The notes under the pieces: model-generated
Told to the model about the DNA's origin: nothing
Seen by the model: only the letters and a program-made list of their open reading frames with translations
The model's database searches: none
Source: Anodontia alba
Taxonomy: Eukaryota > Mollusca > Bivalvia > Lucinida > Lucinidae
Assembly: GCA_964016985.1 (NCBI GenBank)
Contig: OZ024831.1
Span: forward strand, 28,624,633-28,688,632
Direction of reading: 5' to 3'
Length of the DNA: 64,000 bases
Made by a program: the position numbers and the translations under genes
In this document: positions 59,525-64,000 of the stretch, in pieces
How positions within the stretch are numbered: the first letter of the stretch is position 1
Layout: each line of letters opens with the position of its first letter

Positions 59525-59603
59525 CTGTAAAATACAACAAACTTCAGTCACTGTTAAATAAAAAACAATCGGCAAATAACTGGGCCCAGAACAGTATATT
59601 AAT

Positions 59604-59810
59604 TTAACCCCAGTCCTGATGAACCCAGATATAGCCTACCTTTGCAAACAGTGTAGAGCCAGATCAGTTGAAGAAGCCAACTGATCTGGATCTGCACTGT
59701 TTACCATTAAGTATGTGAATTTATATCAACAATCTGGATCAAGTATTCTGACTGGCTGAAAATTAGAAGTAGGCATGGCATTTTAATTTAATTAGCATGG
59801 CAAGGGTTAA
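59604..59810. repeat. PAL-B foldback element
   Basis: TTAACCCCAGTCCTGATGAA to GCATGGCAAGGGTTAA; hairpin CAGTTGAAGAAGCCAACTG. Confidence 0.86.
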
Positions 59811-60939
59811 CAATTAATCTTTTACAGATACTGTGGTAGATTTTCCAGCACTTCTCTGCCATAGGGAGAAACTTTTGTGGCTTTCTCTTTGCTTTACTCA
59901 GCAAAGCCCAGCAGAAACGTGCTCAGCTGAAATCCAGTGCTAAGGCTTTCTTCCTCAGACCTCTCTTGTTCTATCTGCAACAGGCAATTTAGAGCTAAGA
60001 TCGGTCTCATCAGCCATCTTAGAACACACAAACAATAACACTTCAAGCATTTGATTAGGAAATGTTTGATATATATACTATGTATTTATGATGTTTCTGT
60101 AAAACACCTTGAGATATTGTATACAGATTTTAGCACCAGGTGTGACAAGGCAATGACAAGTCCTGATGGTATGGACATTTTATGTGCACTGCTTGATCAT
60201 CTGTGAAAATCAATAGAATACTCTTTTTTTATGACTTAGTACGGGCTATGGATAAGAATGTTTTGTGAAGAAACAATAACTAGATTGCAGTCGATGGCAT
60301 GCCGTGGCAAAATCACCATGCTCCGTGCTAATGTTGCTAATAGCATGTGTTGCCCTCGCACCATGAGACGAAGTCAAATAGCAAATTTGGTTAAATTCAG
60401 CCCTGTTGTTTAGGACAAAATAGCGTGACGGAAGGATGAATGGATGGAGGTGTTCACAGTATCCCCATATCATGGAAATAAAAGCATTCATCTGGCAGAG
60501 GACTTGTTAAGGCAGAGTATTTGGTGATAATTCTGAGATAATTTTCTCCAGTTCTCCATACAACCATATGTTGTGGGTACAAATTAGAAGCGCCTTAGAC
60601 TCCTCCTTAACAATTTCCCTGAATTCTGGTTATCCTAAGTACCTCTTATCTAGCGCTTTGAAATTTATACCCTAAAATCTGAAGATGACTACTTGCCGCT
60701 GACAAAGGCACATAATGTAGACCCAGTCCTCCTTATGGGCATTTCAGGGTCGACACTTGTCTATTCTTGAATGTTTATCTGAATATTTAGTAATTAGTAT
60801 TGCTCTTTGATTTAATACTTTGTTGTAAAATTTGTTTTTTAATACCATGTCATGAAGAGGTTCAGGTTGTTTCCTGTTATGCCCTATTCATCGACTGAGT
60901 GCTCTGTTGTTGTGAAAGTGAAAGTAGATTAAATTGCGC

Positions 60940-61213
60940 ATGTCTGATAATACTGAGCTATATTGCCGTTATAATCGTGAAACTCATGCTCAGGTAAGTT
61001 CAGCCAGTGTAATAAATGTTTGTTTATCATTTGTTATGTTAATAATAAGCCAGAATCTGCATTTAGGAATTGCAATACAGAAATTCTTTAACAATGGTCA
61101 CGGAAAATAAGAGAAATCTCCACTCGGCAAACTCTGTACTTGTGACCAAAAATGACTCGGTAAACTCTGTAAATGCTGCCGAAAATGACTGTACCAGTTT
61201 CTCAGACTCTGCT
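60940..61213 (+). pseudogene. Possible two-exon coding remnant cut by PAL-G
   Basis: ATG at 60940 opens 18 codons (MSDNTELYCRYNRETHAQ) ending CAG|GTAAGT at 60993. After a 73-base gap an AG at 61066 restarts the frame (ELQYRNSLTMVTENKRNLH...) and stays open to the PAL-G boundary near 61213, with a stop only inside the repeat. The second part has Ser/Asn-rich residues and less AT-biased third positions. No family was recognised. CATGCTCAGGTAAGTT also resembles a PAL-L arm, which argues for caution. Confidence 0.25.
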
Positions 61214-61620
61214 GCTAAGTATTGGGACATACAGGCCTGAGCAAACAGTGTAGACCCACATGAGAAGCTGCAGAATGTGACATCTGATCAGAGACCAGCA
61301 TTATTTAAGACACATCTACAGGTAAGAGAACAGGGCCCAGTTGTTCAAAACTAACGATGTCGTTAAAATTTTGATCGTGTCATACGCAAATATGCTGAAA
61401 TTTTTTGCTGAAAAAATGTGAGTAGCTTTTGCAGTGCAAAAGCTACTCACATTTTTTCAGCAAAAAATATCAGAATATTGTATATTGAATCCGCTAAAAC
61501 AGTTAACAAAATGACCCTTAACGAGCTCGTTAAGCTAACGACGCTTTGAACAACTGGGTCCAGATCTTTTTAAATTTTAGGACAAACATGGAAAGGAGCT
61601 AATGTGTTCCAAATATTCCT
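61213..61620. repeat. PAL-G element interrupted by PAL-A
   Basis: CTAAGTATTGGGACATACAG and AACAGTGTAGACCCACATGA at the left; TTTTTAAATTTTAGGACAAA resumes after PAL-A. Confidence 0.72.
61333..61561 (+). repeat. PAL-A foldback element inserted in PAL-G
   Basis: GGGCCCAGTTGTTCAAAACT to GCTTTGAACAACTGGGTCC; a short deletion in the left arm (CGATGTCGTTAAAATTTTGA). Confidence 0.9.
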
Positions 61621-61964
61621 TGAAAGACATTTTGCCTTAAATATCCAATCCTTTTTTTTTTTTCTGGCTAACAAGAAAAGAAATGTATCTGCTGAATTTG
61701 CTTAGTGAGTGCTAATGGTTAAAGAAAACTGAGGTAAAGTGGCAGATCCAGAGGGGGTCAGTCAAATTCTACTTGTAGTCCATCCCACCCCCACCCACTG
61801 ACAATCCCAATCTAGCTTATCTAGAGCACTGTGTATTTTAATATTCATAAACAAACATTTTAACCTGTATATTTAACAAATCAGGTGGCATGTTTACACA
61901 TCAGCACTGGATGTCAATATGGTTTGGTGTCCTGAGCAAACAAAAAATCTCAGATTTAAGGCTT

Positions 61965-62170
61965 AGCACTCTGGGTAAAACTTTCAGAAGCCAACATTTT
62001 GAAATATTTTTCTTATACTTCCCAGGATGCAGGGTTTGACTTTTCATGCAAATTGTCTCCAATGGGGGCAATTTACATGAAAGGTCAAATCCTGTTTTCT
62101 AGGAAAATTAAGAAAAATATCACCAATTTGTTATCTGCTGAATTTTTTACTCTGAGTGCTAAGCAGTAAT
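61965..62170. repeat. PAL-E foldback element
   Basis: GGCTTAGCACTCTGGGTAAA to TTTACTCTGAGTGCTAAGCA; core CATGCAAATTGTCTCCAATG opposite GGGGCAATTTACATGAAAGG. Confidence 0.82.
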
Positions 62171-63630
62171 GGACTAGAAGAGCTTCTTCGATTAAAGCAC
62201 CATGCCAAACAAGTGCTTGATGGCTATCAAGTTTGGGTCATTTTCTCTAATTATCCAGTCATTTGTACAAATAGGAGGTACTACCTAGAATCTCTTCTTT
62301 TCGGATTACATAAAAATTTTCCACTTTCATTTGTTTAGCATTGCTGTAAAAATAAATAATAAAAAAAATCCATAAATACACTCAACTAATTCACATGCTC
62401 TGTCCAGTCCTAAATGTCCAGCTACTAAACAAACATGGTTTTTGTACCAGTCATTTGTAACCACTGCTCCCAGTCCCACACAACCATCGAAGTAGGGTGG
62501 TGAATAGCAGGGAAAAATAATAGGTTTTTACTTTTGCATTGTCTCTGCAGTGCCGAAGCAAAATTTGTGGGAATAATAGCACTTGTTCAGAATCACAGGG
62601 ACAAAGGCTCAGGATTTTCCATTCTGCTTATCTCTGCCATGCAGGGCTTCTAGTAGGGTTCTGCTGGACAAAAGAATTTGTCTCTACTACTCCCCATGGT
62701 ATGTCATGCAGGAATTATTTCTGGATGAAATTTTCAGAGATTTGCTCATTTTTTTGGCCAAAAATCTCACTGGTTTGCTAAATTGGAGGAAAAATTTCAT
62801 TGCAATCTCATTTACCCTCATGACAGACATACCTGGAGATCTGGTGCAGCAAGCCAGCTATCTGGAAGGGGGCCCACTGATGTGGATATTGCCCCTGTAC
62901 CTGCACGTTAATCAAAAATCTGATTATGATATTATGATGCAAAATGCAATTTACTAAGGATTTAGCTACATTTTCCCACTGAAAATTGATAATTTCTCAC
63001 CAGTTTTGGCTGAATGCGATATTTTCTCCCATGGTACTCTGAGTCAGAATTATCTCTGTATACGTATGTCTGCATCTGCTGATGAAGGTTTGAGGGGGCA
63101 GGTGTCCCAGTATTGTGAAAATACCATTTTGAGTCATACCTAGAATATTTTCTCTTGCCATGTCTCAAATACTGTAAAAGCCCCATGTGGGCAAATTGGA
63201 CATCTTCAGAAATGTACAGTATCACACGCATATTGCACACCTGGACAGAGCTTAAAAGCTGAGGACTATGAAGTGATGACACTTCTATGACTAAAACGAA
63301 TCCACCTGTAGGTTATCACACCACTATCTTAAACTAACCCACTTGAACATCAAAGTCAATCCGATTACCCTACAGTTATTCAATTCACAAGGACCTGTTC
63401 CGGTTTTATCAGAATGCTCCGGTCATAAATGGTTTGGTCATTGCCTGTTCAGAGTACTCTAACTCTTCACTGACAGATAAGACAGAAAAAAGAAAAAATG
63501 GCATTTTCCTTTAGTTTCTCCATAAAAAATGTTCATACTTTAAGTATTGGAACAGCCAGGCCTGAGAAAATTGTATCACCATAGTATTGCACCTGATTAG
63601 GGACTACACTGTTTGCCCTTCTTCCAGCAG

Positions 63631-63861
63631 TTAACCCATGGTTGTAGTCGGGAGACCCCTAAACGGGTAATTGGCAAACAGTGCAGACCCAGATAGATGC
63701 CGCAGAACACGGCGTCTGATCAGGTTCCCCAATGTTTGCAAATACTTTAGCCTTTTTGCCTATAGGAATATCTAAATCTCATAGCCAGATGTACCTAAAA
63801 TTGAAATTGGACTCTTCCAATATATAGTGTGGGAGATTCTATTCAGTATACAATGGGTTAA
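63631..63861. repeat. PAL-C foldback element inserted in PAL-G (inverted)
   Basis: TTAACCCATGGTTGTAGTCG to GTATACAATGGGTTAA; the arms are reversed compared with 41924-42159 (GGCAAACAGTGCAGACCC first, CATAGCCAGATGTACCTAAA later). Confidence 0.85.
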
Positions 63862-63889
63862 CACATCAGCAGGCAGTGAAATGGACTTG

Positions 63890-64000
63890 TTAAACCTTGT
63901 CCTGCTGAACCTGGATATACCCTGCCTTTGCAAACAGTACAGATCCAGATCAGTTGGCCAACTTGGATCTGGATCTTGCCAATATTTTTCAGGGGAACAA
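63890..64000. repeat. PAL-B foldback element, cut by the window end
   Basis: TTAAACCTTGTCCTGCTGAA, GGATATACCCTGCCTTTGCA, hairpin CAGATCAGTTGGCCAACTTG. Confidence 0.8.

Larger units (their letters stand above)
59525..64000. other. 5' intron or upstream flank of the adhesion gene
   Basis: Should contain or precede the signal-peptide exon, but no minus-strand ATG frame with a hydrophobic leader and a phase-1 GT donor was convincing. About 59811-60930 and 62171-63530 show no recognised element apart from a partial PAL-F arm near 60550. Confidence 0.6.
63540..64000. repeat. PAL-G element with PAL-C and PAL-B insertions
   Basis: TTTAAGTATTGGAACAGCCA and CAGGCCTGAGAAAATTGTAT start it. It is broken at 63631 by PAL-C and at about 63890 by PAL-B; ACACATCAGCAGGCAGTGAA between them is PAL-G. 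Confidence 0.75.

Noticed and set aside
60246..60491. 81-codon minus-strand frame as the signal-peptide exon
   Set aside because: The N-terminus is not a convincing signal peptide and no donor of the needed phase was seen.
62539..62957. Overlapping open frames of 80 and 124 codons on the plus strand
   Set aside because: No recognisable domain, no splice context, and both frames are open only by chance; composition does not differ from the surroundings.
62962..63282. 106-codon minus-strand frame as a possible 5' exon of the adhesion gene
   Set aside because: No hydrophobic leader and no phase-1 GT donor that would join the Ig1 exon; residues look random.

Overview
The window is animal nuclear DNA: AT-rich, intron-rich and crowded with short foldback transposons, tRNA-derived SINEs and two Helentron-like (HINE/pearl-type) elements with internal tandem arrays. 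That repeat style, together with element ends of the type GAGCTGTC...GACAGC...GAGCTC, points to a mollusc and most likely a bivalve. This is an inference; there is no rRNA, mitochondrial or long species-diagnostic coding sequence.

One real protein-coding gene could be resolved. It lies on the minus strand and spans at least 529-59524. Fifteen internal exons were placed by joining open frames at consensus splice sites. They sum to 2727 bases (909 codons) and stay in one frame throughout. The product is a type I membrane adhesion protein of the immunoglobulin superfamily with seven Ig domains, one fibronectin III domain, a membrane-proximal four-cysteine FN3-like module, one transmembrane helix and the start of a basic cytoplasmic tail. 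Domain order and the second Ig domain (GGKPAP...W) place it nearest nephrin/SNS/Kirrel-type proteins. The signal-peptide exon (beyond 59524 on the minus strand) and the cytoplasmic-tail exons (below 529) were not found and are probably outside the window.

Layout from left to right on the plus strand: transmembrane exon (529-657); a 36.5 kb intron (658-37138) full of repeats, including a 2.5 kb HINE with twelve ~190-bp units (13751-16294); FN3 exons (37139-39877); Ig7 to Ig5 exons (40345-45993); an intron holding a second HINE with ~16 units of ~128 bp (47087-49790); Ig4 to Ig1 exons (51106-59524); then 4.5 kb of 5' intron or flank with repeats and one possible plus-strand coding remnant (60940-61213).

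The repeats are informative in their own right. At least ten palindromic families (named PAL-A to PAL-N here) are present in up to about 13 copies each. Several begin and end with TTAA followed by CCC, and nested copies show insertion into TTAA with TTAA duplicated, which is the signature of piggyBac-type transposition. Two SINE families share a 3' tail, and one 5'-truncated insertion consists of that tail alone between perfect 14-bp target duplications. The second HINE array carries twelve perfect AGGTCAnnnTGACCT palindromes and five TGACGTCA palindromes inside the adhesion gene.
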